The position numbers and the translations under genes are program-made. From NCBI RefSeq assembly GCF_040784935.1, contig NZ_CP160680.1, positions 6,987,802-7,051,801 of the forward strand: 64,000 bases of DNA. Reading direction: 5' to 3'. Positions within the stretch are counted from its first letter, which is position 1; every line of letters begins with the position of its first letter. The notes under the pieces were generated by a model. That model was not told the DNA's origin and searched no databases. It was given only the letters and a program-made list of their open reading frames with translations. This DNA comes from Lewinella sp. LCG006 (lineage in GTDB: Bacteria > Bacteroidota > Bacteroidia > Chitinophagales > Saprospiraceae). This document shows, piece after piece, positions 9,141 to 18,165 of the stretch.

Positions 9141-10349
9141 TCAACTTTCCTTTTCTTTTCGGGGTATTTCTATTCGCAACTCGAATTCGCCTTCGTTTTT
9201 CGGGTTGTTCCGAAAAGGTTGAAGCTTTACTGTTGCTGACCAGGATTTTCCTTCCAAAAGATCAATCCATTCATTGATGCTTTGAGTATTCGATGTTTGG
9301 GCCCGTACCAGGATAAAGGAGGTATAGGTAAGCCTTGTTTCCCGCTCACCTGCCTTCGGCTTTTCCACCGGAAAACACTGTAGCTGCAAGAGTTTTATCG
9401 CTGGAGGGATGGTCTGTGCTATTTCATCGGCAAGGAGCGACAGTTGGGTGGGGCGCAGTGGCTGATCCTCTAATACCCTTTGGCGTTGGCTGAGTTGTGT
9501 CTTCAGGCTATCCATCTTGCTCAGGAGACTTTGGGAGTAATAGAGCTCTCCTTCTACCTGTGCCAGCGAGCGCGCTGTTTGGTTGTAGACAAAAAAGTTA
9601 AGCAAAAGCGCAAAAAAGAGGATGCCCAGCCCGCCCAGGCCCAATATCCGGGTATACTGATTGCGTTCAAAATCCTGACCTAAATCCGAGGGAAAGCCAT
9701 AAGCGATGGGCTGGTGGCCAATCAATTGGTCAATGGCTGCCCCCAGGGGCAAAAGTAGTCGACTACTGATCATTTGCTCACCAATCATGATCCCCTCAGC
9801 GGTTTGTTCCTCCGACAGGGCCGCAAAATCGACCAGGCGATGGTCTTTAATCTGTAGTGTGTAGGGCGCAGTTGCCAAAGCCTGATGATCTGGCAAAAAA
9901 GACAACACTTGAGTGATGGCGGTTAAGCCCAGGTAAATATTTACCAGCGGTATCCCCTCTGCACTAAAAGTATCTTGAATCTCCTGCAAGGCATCTTTGC
10001 GAAGTACGCTTAACCAAGTAGGGGTTTGCGAAACCTGCCCCACAAAAGCCGTAGGATCAGCGCCAGGCAAGCGCTGGTGCAATAGCTCGGGCCAGTTGGT
10101 TCTATCCCCTACATTTACAACTCCTTCCAAAAGGCCTTTTCCGGTTACGACCAAGACAACAGGGAGGTAATCACCTACAGCAGCTTTCAGCTCAGCCAGG
10201 CTATCCAGGCCTAACAGTTCTTGCTCTATATACAATTGTCCTTTCTGCTGGGCACATACGACTGCCCGAAAGGCTTGCTCGCTCGCCCCCAGCTGCCACT
10301 GTACGCCTACTACCCGGCGGTAAAGCCAATTTCTAATTTGCTCTTTCAT
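9141..10349 (-). CDS. GspL/PilM-PilN-like inner-membrane assembly protein
   Basis: 402 residues from the ATG at 10349, which overlaps the secretin stop codon by one base (TGATG); a longer frame to 10430 would overlap the secretin by 82 bp and is less likely. The N-terminal ~230 residues are a soluble domain with the alternating beta/alpha pattern of the actin-like GspL/PilM fold. One transmembrane helix follows at ~235-256 (RILGLGGLGILFFALLLNFF). A coiled coil (~260-310) and a small alpha/beta periplasmic domain resembling PilN/GspL follow. In T2SS and T4P this component links the cytoplasmic ATPase to the periplasmic alignment complex. Sequence similarity is weak, so the call rests on architecture and on the gene sitting last in the gspG-peptidase-gspE-gspD operon. 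Confidence 0.65.
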   Translation of the reverse strand: MKEQIRNWLYRRVVGVQWQLGASEQAFRAVVCAQQKGQLYIEQELLGLDSLAELKAAVGDYLPVVLVVTGKGLLEGVVNVGDRTNWPELLHQRLPGADPTAFVGQVSQTPTWLSVLRKDALQEIQDTFSAEGIPLVNIYLGLTAITQVLSFLPDHQALATAPYTLQIKDHRLVDFAALSEEQTAEGIMIGEQMISSRLLLPLGAAIDQLIGHQPIAYGFPSDLGQDFERNQYTRILGLGGLGILFFALLLNFFVYNQTARSLAQVEGELYYSQSLLSKMDSLKTQLSQRQRVLEDQPLRPTQLSLLADEIAQTIPPAIKLLQLQCFPVEKPKAGERETRLTYTSFILVRAQTSNTQSINEWIDLLEGKSWSATVKLQPFRNNPKNEGEFELRIEIPRKEKES

Positions 10350-12385
10350 CAGCCGTTGATAATCGTGGGTTTCAGGAAAATCAGCAGCTTGTTTTTCTGC
10401 CGTGCTTTGCGTTGTTTGCCAAAGAGCCAACCGATGACCGGCACCCGGCTGATCCAGGGCAAGCCATTAATGGAGCTTGACTTCAGCTCGCGCTCCAATC
10501 CGCCTAAAACAATGGTTTCGCCGTTACGCACCCTTATCATGCTCTCGAAGCGGCGAGATACCTGCGGTGGTGGTGCATTGGGGCCCGTATCTGTTAAAAA
10601 CTCCGATTGCTCGAAGATGATCTCCAGGGTTACTTGCTCATCACCGGAAACAATAGGATTGATCTCAATCAGCAGATTGGCTTCGATTTCCTTAAAAATC
10701 ACCGACTGTACCGGAATAGGACGATCCGAACCGGGAAAATTTACTTGCTGCTCCTGGTAATAGCGTGTCTCGCCAATACTCAAATAAGCAGGGTGGCTGT
10801 TCATGGTAGAGAGCTTGGGCGTGGATTTAATGTCTACCAAACCATCGGCCTGCAAGGCCGATAAGCTCAAGTAAAAGTCTGGCGAAACCTGCCCCAGATT
10901 CACCAAGCCCTGTCCTTCCAATAAATCCAAAACCCGGTTGACCGCACCGGGACTAAAAGTAAAGTCCAGACCATTCTGTCCATCCTCGCCCGAGATGATG
11001 CGTCCGCCTCGCTCGCGCCCGCCACTCACCAAGCCAGCCTCGACACCGTATTCTTCCAGTTTATTGGATTGAACATCTACAATGGTCAGCTCAATGGTGA
11101 TGACGGGAACTACCCGATCCAGTTTATGGAGAAAAAAGGAAATTTCTTCGATGTTATTTTCCGAGCCCGTAAGCACCAGGCTGTTCATTTCGTAGAGGGT
11201 ATCAATCACTACGCCCTCCCGAAGGGTTTCCGGCACATAGGCTTCTACGCCGCGTGCTGAGCGATACTGGAACTGAAATATCCTGGTGCTGCGCAGCCCC
11301 TCTCCTATTCTCGGCCCGATCACGTAAGTTTTGCGCTGGTACTCGAAAGTGTAGTCTGTATTACGAAACAGATCGGTTAACAATTCTGCAAAATTTTTAT
11401 CCTTCACCTGAAGGCTCACCAGTTCCTGATCCAGCGGAACGGTGGCAGGACTTACGCTCGTATTGCGGTTGCCCGTATTACGGTTGCCAGCTACCGCATT
11501 CCCCGCAGGCATCCCGGAGAGGATGTAATAATCGAGGTCGAGTTCTTTCGCTACGGCTTTAATCAACTCAGTCATCGGAATATTCTCGGCCTGGACATTG
11601 ATGCGGTCATCCCCCGAGCGGCGCAATCGGAGGTTACTCGCGGTGGAGCTGGTCTCACTGGTATTATTGCGATCCCGGCGTTGATTATCATTGGTGGCCG
11701 TGTTCCCTGATGGATTGTTGGCTTCGCCAAATGGGTCAGAAGACGCCTCGTCTTCAAGTAGATAATAGCCATTGGCAAAGGTCACTTCCAGCTCATTGCT
11801 TTTAGCCAACTGGTCTAGGGCTGCTTCCAGCGGCAGGTTATTGATGTAAGTGGTAACACGGCGATTGCGAACCAAGGGCGCGGCCGTCACACTCTGCCCA
11901 CTCACTTGGGAAACCTTTCGTAATACTTCACTGAGGGTATCTCCGCGCAGATTCATACGCAGCAGGCCACTGCGGGCGTCATAGCCTATCTCAGGCTCCC
12001 GAACATTGGGTTTATCGGGCGGCGGCACATAGGTGAGCAAATGAATAATATCGCCAGTGGGCTGCAAATCCAATTGGTAATTATCGCAGAGGTACAACAG
12101 TATATCATTGACCGGAATCTTGTTAAAAGTTACGGATACTTGTCGGTTCAAGCCCGGCTCCACCGTAATGCTGGTATTGGTACTTTCTGCCAAAAAGGCC
12201 ACCAATTCCTGTAAAGACCCGGTAAGCGAAATCGTCACGGGTTTCCCCAATGCAGCCCCCTCTTCAATCAAAATATTGAGTCGTTTATCAATACGGGCCA
12301 GTCGTTCGGCCTCTTTTTGGGCGGCTATTTGTCCAACCAGACCGAATAGTAATAGGAATAAAATAAAAGCGCGTGTATTCTTCAT
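10349..12385 (-). CDS. gspD: Secretin, GspD/PilQ family (outer-membrane channel)
   Basis: 678 residues with a signal peptide (MKNTRAFILFLLLFGLVGQIAAQ). Residues ~47-117, 138-210 and 262-355 look like STN/secretin N-modules, with a low-complexity Asn/Ser/Arg linker (~215-260). A further N-domain (~365-425) leads into the secretin core (~425-675), which carries the hallmark VPVITIELTIVDV start, the DIKSTPKLSTMN strand and the terminal ETIVLGGL...VPVIGWLFG signature. The protein should form the multimeric outer-membrane gate of a type II secretion or type IV pilus-like system. There is no evident C-terminal S-domain for a pilotin. It is translationally coupled to the GspL-like gene downstream and lies 20 bp after gspE. 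Confidence 0.93.
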   Translation of the reverse strand: MKNTRAFILFLLLFGLVGQIAAQKEAERLARIDKRLNILIEEGAALGKPVTISLTGSLQELVAFLAESTNTSITVEPGLNRQVSVTFNKIPVNDILLYLCDNYQLDLQPTGDIIHLLTYVPPPDKPNVREPEIGYDARSGLLRMNLRGDTLSEVLRKVSQVSGQSVTAAPLVRNRRVTTYINNLPLEAALDQLAKSNELEVTFANGYYLLEDEASSDPFGEANNPSGNTATNDNQRRDRNNTSETSSTASNLRLRRSGDDRINVQAENIPMTELIKAVAKELDLDYYILSGMPAGNAVAGNRNTGNRNTSVSPATVPLDQELVSLQVKDKNFAELLTDLFRNTDYTFEYQRKTYVIGPRIGEGLRSTRIFQFQYRSARGVEAYVPETLREGVVIDTLYEMNSLVLTGSENNIEEISFFLHKLDRVVPVITIELTIVDVQSNKLEEYGVEAGLVSGGRERGGRIISGEDGQNGLDFTFSPGAVNRVLDLLEGQGLVNLGQVSPDFYLSLSALQADGLVDIKSTPKLSTMNSHPAYLSIGETRYYQEQQVNFPGSDRPIPVQSVIFKEIEANLLIEINPIVSGDEQVTLEIIFEQSEFLTDTGPNAPPPQVSRRFESMIRVRNGETIVLGGLERELKSSSINGLPWISRVPVIGWLFGKQRKARQKNKLLIFLKPTIING

Positions 12386-12405
12386 TTGGTCTTTAAGTAT
12401 TTGAG

Positions 12406-13821
12406 CTAAGAAAGTAGCGGAGCAATTTCCTGGAGAGAAGTATCTCCCCGTTTTAATAATGCAAAAGCGTTTTCAGCCAGAGAGATAATTCCTTTGTTTT
12501 TTAGTATATCTTGGGTATCCAGGTTTTTATCACGAATAAGTTGGCTCAATTCCCGATCAATGGGAATTACTTCATAGATGGCCTTACGGCCTTTGTATCC
12601 TGTATAAAAGCATTTTTCACAGCCCTTAGCTTGGTAGTGTGTAGTAGGGATTTCACTGGTCACAAATCTACGAGGCAACAAATCAGCGGTAAAAGAAGCA
12701 GCCTCTTTACAGTCCGCGCAAAGCAAACGCACCAGTCGCTGGGCGACAGCGGCATTCAGGGTATCGGCCAACAAATAAGCTGGTACGCCCATATCCAGTA
12801 GTCGACTGATAATACCCCAAGCATAATTGGTATGGATGGTAGACAAGACCAAGTGCCCCGTCAACGAGGCCCGGATGGCCATAGATGCGGTATCCAAATC
12901 CCGAATCTCCCCCACCATGATAGCGTCAGGATCTTGCCGCAAAAAGGTCCGCATGGCACTGGCAAAATCCAGCCCGATGGCTTCCTTGAGCTGCACTTGA
13001 TTGATGCCCTCCAGGGTATATTCGATAGGGTCTTCTATGGTGATGATATTGCGGCGGGTTTCGTTGAGTATTCGTAGTGTGGCGTAGAGGGTAGTGGTTT
13101 TTCCAGAGCCTGTAGGTCCGCTAATGAGCACAATCCCGTTGGGGCGGCGAATACTCTCCAGGTAATATTCCAATTCCTGCTCCCAAAAACCAAGCGACGT
13201 GATCGAGAGTGCTTCGGCATTTTGCGCCAATAAGCGCATCACTATCTTTTCTCCGTGCAGTGTAGGAAGACTGGATACCCGGATATCAAGACGATCCGAT
13301 CCCTGCCCCACAAAAATGCGGCCATCCTGGGGCAGTCTTTTTTCAGAAATGTCCAGATTGGCTTTGATCTTTATTTGATTGATTAAGCCTGGATAGGCTG
13401 TTTTTTCCAGTTTATATTTTTCAATCAAAACGCCATCAATTCGGATTCGAACTCTGGCAGCATGTTCAAAGGCTTCCAGGTGGATGTCGCTCCCGCCTAG
13501 TTGCTGAGCTTCTTGTATGAGCTGGTTGAGAAAATTGCGATCGCCACTATCAACCGTACGTACCTGGCCTTTATCAAGATTGACTTTTCGGTAGTATTTC
13601 CCAATACTGCGTTGTAATTCTTCGGTATCTAACGGCTCCAGCTCAATGTTTAGTCCCAAAAGAATTTCCAGTTCCTCCCGCAAGGAGGAGGACGCATTTT
13701 GCTTGCTAAACAGATAAAGTTTACCACCATCTACTCGATAGGGTATTACCTGGTAATGCCAAGCTTGCTCCGCAGAAAGTACCTGAAGGGCTTCTGCGCT
13801 TATGTTTTCCCATAGTTTCAT
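12406..13821 (-). CDS. gspE: Type II secretion/type IV pilus assembly ATPase (GspE/PilB)
   Basis: 471 residues. An N1E-like N-terminal domain (~1-90) is followed by the ATPase: Walker A GPTGSGKT at 235-242, the Asp box around TIEDPIEY (261-268), Walker B IMVGEIRD at 301-308 and a His box (TGHLVLSTIHTN, ~321-332). Four cysteines in two CxxC pairs (368/371 and 401/404) form the zinc-binding C-module typical of assembly ATPases rather than PilT retraction ATPases. It powers pseudopilus extension from the cytoplasm through GspF and GspL. No retraction ATPase gene is present in the window. It belongs to the minus-strand operon headed by the pseudopilin gene at 14754. Confidence 0.95.
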   Translation of the reverse strand: MKLWENISAEALQVLSAEQAWHYQVIPYRVDGGKLYLFSKQNASSSLREELEILLGLNIELEPLDTEELQRSIGKYYRKVNLDKGQVRTVDSGDRNFLNQLIQEAQQLGGSDIHLEAFEHAARVRIRIDGVLIEKYKLEKTAYPGLINQIKIKANLDISEKRLPQDGRIFVGQGSDRLDIRVSSLPTLHGEKIVMRLLAQNAEALSITSLGFWEQELEYYLESIRRPNGIVLISGPTGSGKTTTLYATLRILNETRRNIITIEDPIEYTLEGINQVQLKEAIGLDFASAMRTFLRQDPDAIMVGEIRDLDTASMAIRASLTGHLVLSTIHTNYAWGIISRLLDMGVPAYLLADTLNAAVAQRLVRLLCADCKEAASFTADLLPRRFVTSEIPTTHYQAKGCEKCFYTGYKGRKAIYEVIPIDRELSQLIRDKNLDTQDILKNKGIISLAENAFALLKRGDTSLQEIAPLLS

Positions 13822-13885
13822 CGAAGCGCTGTAGTTTTCTCGTGTCGTCGAGGGGTGTTTACGTTATTCTATTGTAAAATGTTTC

Positions 13886-14344
13886 TTAGAAAAAAATGAA
13901 ATATTTAATTATCAATATAATTCCTTGGCTTAAAGCCAATCCACTAATTAAAGGTATCGTGAAGTGATCCTTTCGATGTGCTCCCGTTACAACAACAAGG
14001 AGCAATGATCCGATCAAGCCAAGCAAATAGCTGGCTAGAAACCAAAAAGAAGAGAGGTAGGAAGCGGTCATTAAAATAAAAACAACATCGCCCCAGCCGA
14101 GCATTCCTCCTAGCACATTACGCCAGGAATGCTTTCGTAAAACGAAATAGAGCATCAATAAAAAGAATTGTACGAATAGAAAGCTAAAATTGAACGCCAG
14201 ATCAGCCCATTGCCAATTAAAATGGATACTGAACCAGCTTATCGCCAAAAAAAGGAATAAGCTCCAAAGAGGAACGGACCGGTGTTTCCAATCTTCCCTG
14301 GCCAGGTAAAGAAGTATTGAAATTTGCATAAAGAGCGCTAGCAC
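13886..14344 (-). CDS. Minimal A24-type prepilin peptidase
   Basis: 152 residues with about five hydrophobic helices. The two catalytic aspartates of the A24 aspartic peptidases can be placed: D18 in the REDWKHRSVP segment (equivalent to D-x-x-x-x-x-I/V-P) and D86 in GWGD (GxGD motif, 83-86). The N-terminal methyltransferase domain found in bacterial PilD/GspO is absent, so the size resembles the short archaeal or CpaA-type enzymes. It should cleave the leader of the adjacent pseudopilin (2 bp upstream) and of the plus-strand pseudopilins. Whether cleaved pilins are N-methylated is unknown, because no separate methyltransferase is visible. Confidence 0.85.
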   Translation of the reverse strand: MLALFMQISILLYLAREDWKHRSVPLWSLFLFLAISWFSIHFNWQWADLAFNFSFLFVQFFLLMLYFVLRKHSWRNVLGGMLGWGDVVFILMTASYLSSFWFLASYLLGLIGSLLLVVVTGAHRKDHFTIPLISGLALSQGIILIIKYFIFF

Positions 14345-14346
14345 AG

Positions 14347-14754
14347 CTAATCTTTTACGATCTCCCGCAAGGTACCGTTATGATCTATTTCCCACTCATT
14401 AAAAACACCATCCTGGTCAAAATCTACGACGGCTACTGCTCTAGCGACAAAACTGGTCGGATCAGCACTAGTGATTTGGATAGCGTATTTAGCGTTACCA
14501 CCCTCTGGGATGGTCTTTTCAGGTTCAAAACCCAATTCCAATAAATCCCCCGTATACTTTACGTGCATCTGGTGGTAAGATCGTTCCAGCTTCTGAATGG
14601 TCGTAAGGGCTTGCTGGGCTTCCAAGCTGTGCGTTTTGGCAATCAAGGGCATTAAATTGGGTAATGCAATAAGCATCAAAATACCGATAATGACCAGTAC
14701 AACCAATAGCTCAGTGAGGGTAAATGCTTTGAGTCGAAAGTCGCGTCGTTTCAT
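14347..14754 (-). CDS. gspG: Major pseudopilin, GspG-like
   Basis: 135 residues. The class III signal is MKRRDFRLKA|FTLTELLVVLVIIG: a short basic leader, predicted cleavage after A10 (Ala instead of the usual Gly), and Glu at mature position +5 (E15) within the hydrophobic helix. The C-terminal part includes a DFDQDGVFNEWEID loop that resembles the calcium-binding loop of GspG major pseudopilins. This suggests a T2SS pseudopilin rather than a pilus adhesin. It is first in the minus-strand operon and is followed directly by its peptidase. A -7-like box lies just upstream (14765-14772). Confidence 0.88.
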   Translation of the reverse strand: MKRRDFRLKAFTLTELLVVLVIIGILMLIALPNLMPLIAKTHSLEAQQALTTIQKLERSYHQMHVKYTGDLLELGFEPEKTIPEGGNAKYAIQITSADPTSFVARAVAVVDFDQDGVFNEWEIDHNGTLREIVKD

Positions 14755-14764
14755 TTTTTTTGTT

Positions 14765-14772
14765 CAAATATA
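14765..14772 (-). promoter_or_regulatory. Possible -7 box of the gspG operon
   Basis: TATATTTG on the minus strand matches TAnnTTTG exactly. The best -33 candidate (ATTG, 14799-14796) is 23 bp away, slightly long. The leader would be only a few nucleotides. Confidence 0.4.
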
Positions 14773-14922
14773 TCATATTAAACAAAATAGCACTGCAATT
14801 AAAACCGATATTTAACATTTATTCATATAAGTTTTCCACAGAATGTGTTATCTTTATAATCATTAGAAACAATCAGCGCTCTTGTACGTATAATCTCTTT
14901 TGCAGATTTAAGATCATCCCAA

Positions 14923-16602
14923 ATGTTTTCGAAAAACTGTTTGTTCTCTCTTCTATTGGGGGTACTGGTCATCAGTAACCTTCCTGCCCAAGGCGGAAAA
15001 GTAAATCCTGATCAAATTCAGGCCATTACCATTCAAGATGACACCTCGGTCGTCAGAATGCATGTCTTTTTGGAAGAATCTGACATTAAGCACCGCTTTA
15101 TCCTTCATTACTATACCTATTACAGGGATAGAATTATCGTCACTCAGGGTAGTCACTTAGGTAGGCTCTTGCACGGGAAATTTCAACGATTCAGCAAGGA
15201 TATGACCCTCTTGGAAGAAGGCCATTTTGAGTATGGCTTACAAGTCGATCATTGGAAATACTGGCAAGATGGTCAATTATCTCAGATTGCTGAATACAAA
15301 AATGGCCAATTACACGGAGATTTTGAGGAGTACGATAGCGAAGGCAGTCTGCAAGCAAAAGCCCAATACAAGAATGGTGAGCTACACGGAGAAAGAGAAA
15401 TTTACGAACAAGGAACACTCAGCAGCACCGAAAAATACCGTAATGGTGAATTTGTTCCGAGCAAAGAAAAAAAGGCGAACACTGATTCTATTGCAATAAC
15501 AGAAAATAGACCATCAAGTAAAGAACAAGCTACGCCGGAGATCAGAAAAAGTAGTGACACTCCTACGGAAACAAATGTTCCTAATCGCACACGTACGCGT
15601 AGGGGTAATCCCAATGTTGACCAACCTGTTCCGGCAAAAAAATCAGGAGAGGAAGCCAATAATACTTCTGTTTCATCTAATCAAAACCACAAGATTCAGA
15701 TTTACATCACGGATCAGCAGACTGGGCAAGGGCTCAAGCAAGTGTCTATCAAAATAAGCCAGCTTCAACTTTCAGTAGAAGATGCTTTATTTAAGTTTTT
15801 TGGCTATACCGATGAAGATGGCTTGTATCAACTTGATGCCGAAAACCAGGATTACCTGCTCTTCATCACCCATAAAGGGTATAGCCCTTTGCAACTAAGA
15901 ATTAATGCCGCGCAAAATCAAGACACCTATCTTGTAGAGTTGATTCCCAGGTCCGATTGTGGAGAGCTCAGTGGAACGGTACAACCAGCAGCTAAAAACA
16001 CGGCCATCGCAGGAGCCGCAGTCCATATAAAAGATCAACGTGGACGCTTGTTAAAATCAACCTACAGTGACAATCTCGGGAATTTTTCGGTCTGCCTGCC
16101 TTGTAATGAAGCTTACGATATCATTATTGAAAGCGAAGGGTACCAGCGTTTGCAGGAGCGTGTTTTTCTCTCCGCTAACTGTATTGACTTGCCCCAGGAT
16201 GTGGTGCTGTACTTACCCAGTGATCGTCCACGTGCTCAGCCGGAGTACACCCCTGCTCGTCCCGACACCAGGATTGCCGAAGCCGAGCCGGATAATCGCC
16301 AGGCAACAACTACGGCTAACCAGCAAAGAAACACTGCTGCCAGTCCTTTCCGAACAGTAAGCAATGAAGCTTCCTTTTTTGTCATAGCGGGCACTTTTTC
16401 CCGTCGTAGCAACGCCGAAAGTCGCTTAGCAGAGGTAAAAGCTGCCGGTTTCAATGATGCACAAATTGTCAAGTTATCAGATTCGGGCTACTTTGCCGTT
16501 TGTCTCGGCAACTTAGATTCCAGAGGTGCTGCGGCGGCACTACGCCAACGCTTTGAATCGGTGACCCAAATCAATGCCTACGTTCGTGATGAACCCTTCT
16601 AA
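14923..16602 (+). CDS. Secreted MORN-repeat / carboxypeptidase-regulatory / SPOR-domain protein
   Basis: 559 residues with a signal peptide (MFSKNCLFSLLLGVLVISNLPAQ). Residues ~85-185 carry YwqK/MORN-type repeats (Y-K-N-G-x-L-H-G). A Ser/Thr/Pro/Arg-rich linker (~185-250) is followed by two carboxypeptidase-regulatory-like beta domains (~255-340 and ~345-430). A SPOR-type domain occupies the C-terminus (~483-556, SFFVIAGTFSRRSNAE...), a module that binds denuded peptidoglycan. It opens the plus-strand operon, overlapping the GspK-like gene by 14 bp, and diverges from gspG. The context suggests an envelope or peptidoglycan tether for the secretion machine. That role is an inference, since such a protein is not a standard T2SS component. 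Confidence 0.75.
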   Translation: MFSKNCLFSLLLGVLVISNLPAQGGKVNPDQIQAITIQDDTSVVRMHVFLEESDIKHRFILHYYTYYRDRIIVTQGSHLGRLLHGKFQRFSKDMTLLEEGHFEYGLQVDHWKYWQDGQLSQIAEYKNGQLHGDFEEYDSEGSLQAKAQYKNGELHGEREIYEQGTLSSTEKYRNGEFVPSKEKKANTDSIAITENRPSSKEQATPEIRKSSDTPTETNVPNRTRTRRGNPNVDQPVPAKKSGEEANNTSVSSNQNHKIQIYITDQQTGQGLKQVSIKISQLQLSVEDALFKFFGYTDEDGLYQLDAENQDYLLFITHKGYSPLQLRINAAQNQDTYLVELIPRSDCGELSGTVQPAAKNTAIAGAAVHIKDQRGRLLKSTYSDNLGNFSVCLPCNEAYDIIIESEGYQRLQERVFLSANCIDLPQDVVLYLPSDRPRAQPEYTPARPDTRIAEAEPDNRQATTTANQQRNTAASPFRTVSNEASFFVIAGTFSRRSNAESRLAEVKAAGFNDAQIVKLSDSGYFAVCLGNLDSRGAAAALRQRFESVTQINAYVRDEPF

Positions 16603-17839
16603 GCTATTCGCTAAACGACTTGAAGGGACAGCACTGTTTTACGCACTCCTGATCACTACCCTCATTGGTATTCTCCTTACGGCTTTAATAAGCATTTGGA
16701 TATACTACCGGGGTGCCCATCAGCGAGACCTGGCCATTTGGGAAAGCATAGAGTCGGTTGAATCGGCTTTTCTCTATGCGCAATCAGAAGAGGGCATCAT
16801 GGACCAGGAATACTTTCCTTTTTCCACCGACAGTATTTTGATGACTAAACGCCCCTGGGGATTTTTTGAACTCATCAGCTGTACACCTGCCAGCCCGTCT
16901 TCCAGTACCATCACCAAAACGGCCTTGCTTGGTCGCAAATCGCCCGCACGTATCTGCCTTGAAATGCTGGACACCCGTAAAGCTTTAGCACTAAGTGGCA
17001 CCAGTCAGCTCATTGGCCAGGCCATTGTGCCCAGGGGCGGAATTACCACCACTACAGTAAACGGAGTTCCCTTTCAGTCAGGACAAGCCATCATTGGCAG
17101 TAGCTCCAGTGGCGACGGGGCACTACCCTCACTGGATTTGGATGTTCTCAACAACACTCAGCCTGGCTTAATCCATGACCCGTATAATATCAGAGATCTG
17201 GCCGACAGCTTTCATCTTTCCTTTACTCAAACACCTATCCTGATTAAAGGAAAAGTGCTTGAATTGGAGCGCCAAAATTGGTCGGGGCCTATCGTACTGG
17301 AAGCCGATTCGCTGATTCGGATAGGGGGAAAAGCTCGCTTGAACGGGCTAATACTAAGGGCTCCCAGTATTGAAATAGACACCGGATTCACAGGGCAGCT
17401 ACAAGCTATTGCCAGTCTTGAAATCACTCTTGGTACACAGGTATATCTCACGTATCCTTCCGTACTAGCGGTTCTACCCAAAAGTAGCTTTTCCAGACGG
17501 CAATCCGGTCGGCTTCGTATTGGAAAGGACTGTAAAATTGAAGGTACCCTCCTGGGCCTAAAAAACAACTCCAACGATGCCGATGACCAGCAATTGCTGG
17601 CTACCCTGCAACAAACAGAACTCCAAGGCAGGGTCATTTGGCAAGGAGGATTAGAGTTTTCCGGGCAGATTGCCGGAAGCGTTTACTGTGACAACTTTTT
17701 TTACCGGGGCAATAGTGGACAATTCTTTTTTAATTATCTGGTTAACGGGCGTATTGACGCTCCTTCTCGTTCCGAGCACTGGGTGGAACCAATGATCTGG
17801 AATACCGGTAATAAAGCTGTAGCACAATGGCTAGACTAA
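16589..17839 (+). CDS. GspK/PilX-like minor pseudopilin
   Basis: 416 residues from the ATG at 16589; an upstream in-frame ATG at 16574 is also possible. A short basic N-terminus ending in a Gly (RLEG|TALFYALL) precedes one long hydrophobic helix, as in prepilins. There is no Glu at mature +5 (a Tyr instead). Loss of Glu5 is characteristic of GspK, the tip pseudopilin, and the length is also GspK-like. The rest is a beta-rich extracellular domain with repeated short strands (residues ~200-330) that resemble a small beta-helix. It overlaps its neighbours by 14 bp upstream and 13 bp downstream. I infer the GspK role from operon order (K-I-J-F) and the missing Glu. Confidence 0.65.
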   Translation: MNPSKLFAKRLEGTALFYALLITTLIGILLTALISIWIYYRGAHQRDLAIWESIESVESAFLYAQSEEGIMDQEYFPFSTDSILMTKRPWGFFELISCTPASPSSSTITKTALLGRKSPARICLEMLDTRKALALSGTSQLIGQAIVPRGGITTTTVNGVPFQSGQAIIGSSSSGDGALPSLDLDVLNNTQPGLIHDPYNIRDLADSFHLSFTQTPILIKGKVLELERQNWSGPIVLEADSLIRIGGKARLNGLILRAPSIEIDTGFTGQLQAIASLEITLGTQVYLTYPSVLAVLPKSSFSRRQSGRLRIGKDCKIEGTLLGLKNNSNDADDQQLLATLQQTELQGRVIWQGGLEFSGQIAGSVYCDNFFYRGNSGQFFFNYLVNGRIDAPSRSEHWVEPMIWNTGNKAVAQWLD

Positions 17840-18165
17840 AAGGATCATCACTCATAGAGGCTACCACTGCTTTAGCTATCCTGACCATCGCGCTAGGAAC
17901 AGCCTGGTTTTGTTTTGGACAATTACTGACCAATAATCGTACCCTACAGGAGTTCCACGCTGCGCTCTTACTAAGGCAACGCGCCACACAAATAGAGCAG
18001 GAAGATTTATGGTATGCCTCCAGTTGGGATACCTTGGGGTACAACATCACCCAAACCGTAGAACCCCTGAACAACGACCAAAGCCTCTATAAATTGATGC
18101 TCCGTTGTGAGACCCCCGACCAGCGTATCTTTTATTACGAAACCCTTAAAAAACGGGCGGAATGA
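17827..18165 (+). CDS. Minor pseudopilin, GspI/PilV-like
   Basis: 112 residues. The class III signal MARLKG|SSLIEATTALAIL has Gly at -1 and Glu at mature +5 (E11), with SLIE-type residues common in GspI/PilV. A short alpha/beta head follows the helix. It overlaps the GspK-like gene by 13 bp and the next gene by an ATGA junction, which indicates translational coupling. Confidence 0.8.
   Translation: MARLKGSSLIEATTALAILTIALGTAWFCFGQLLTNNRTLQEFHAALLLRQRATQIEQEDLWYASSWDTLGYNITQTVEPLNNDQSLYKLMLRCETPDQRIFYYETLKKRAE

Noticed and set aside
14820-14922. Housekeeping promoter for the plus-strand secretion operon
   Set aside because: The best candidate, TATCTTTA, lacks the final G of TAnnTTTG and has no TTTG at the right distance.
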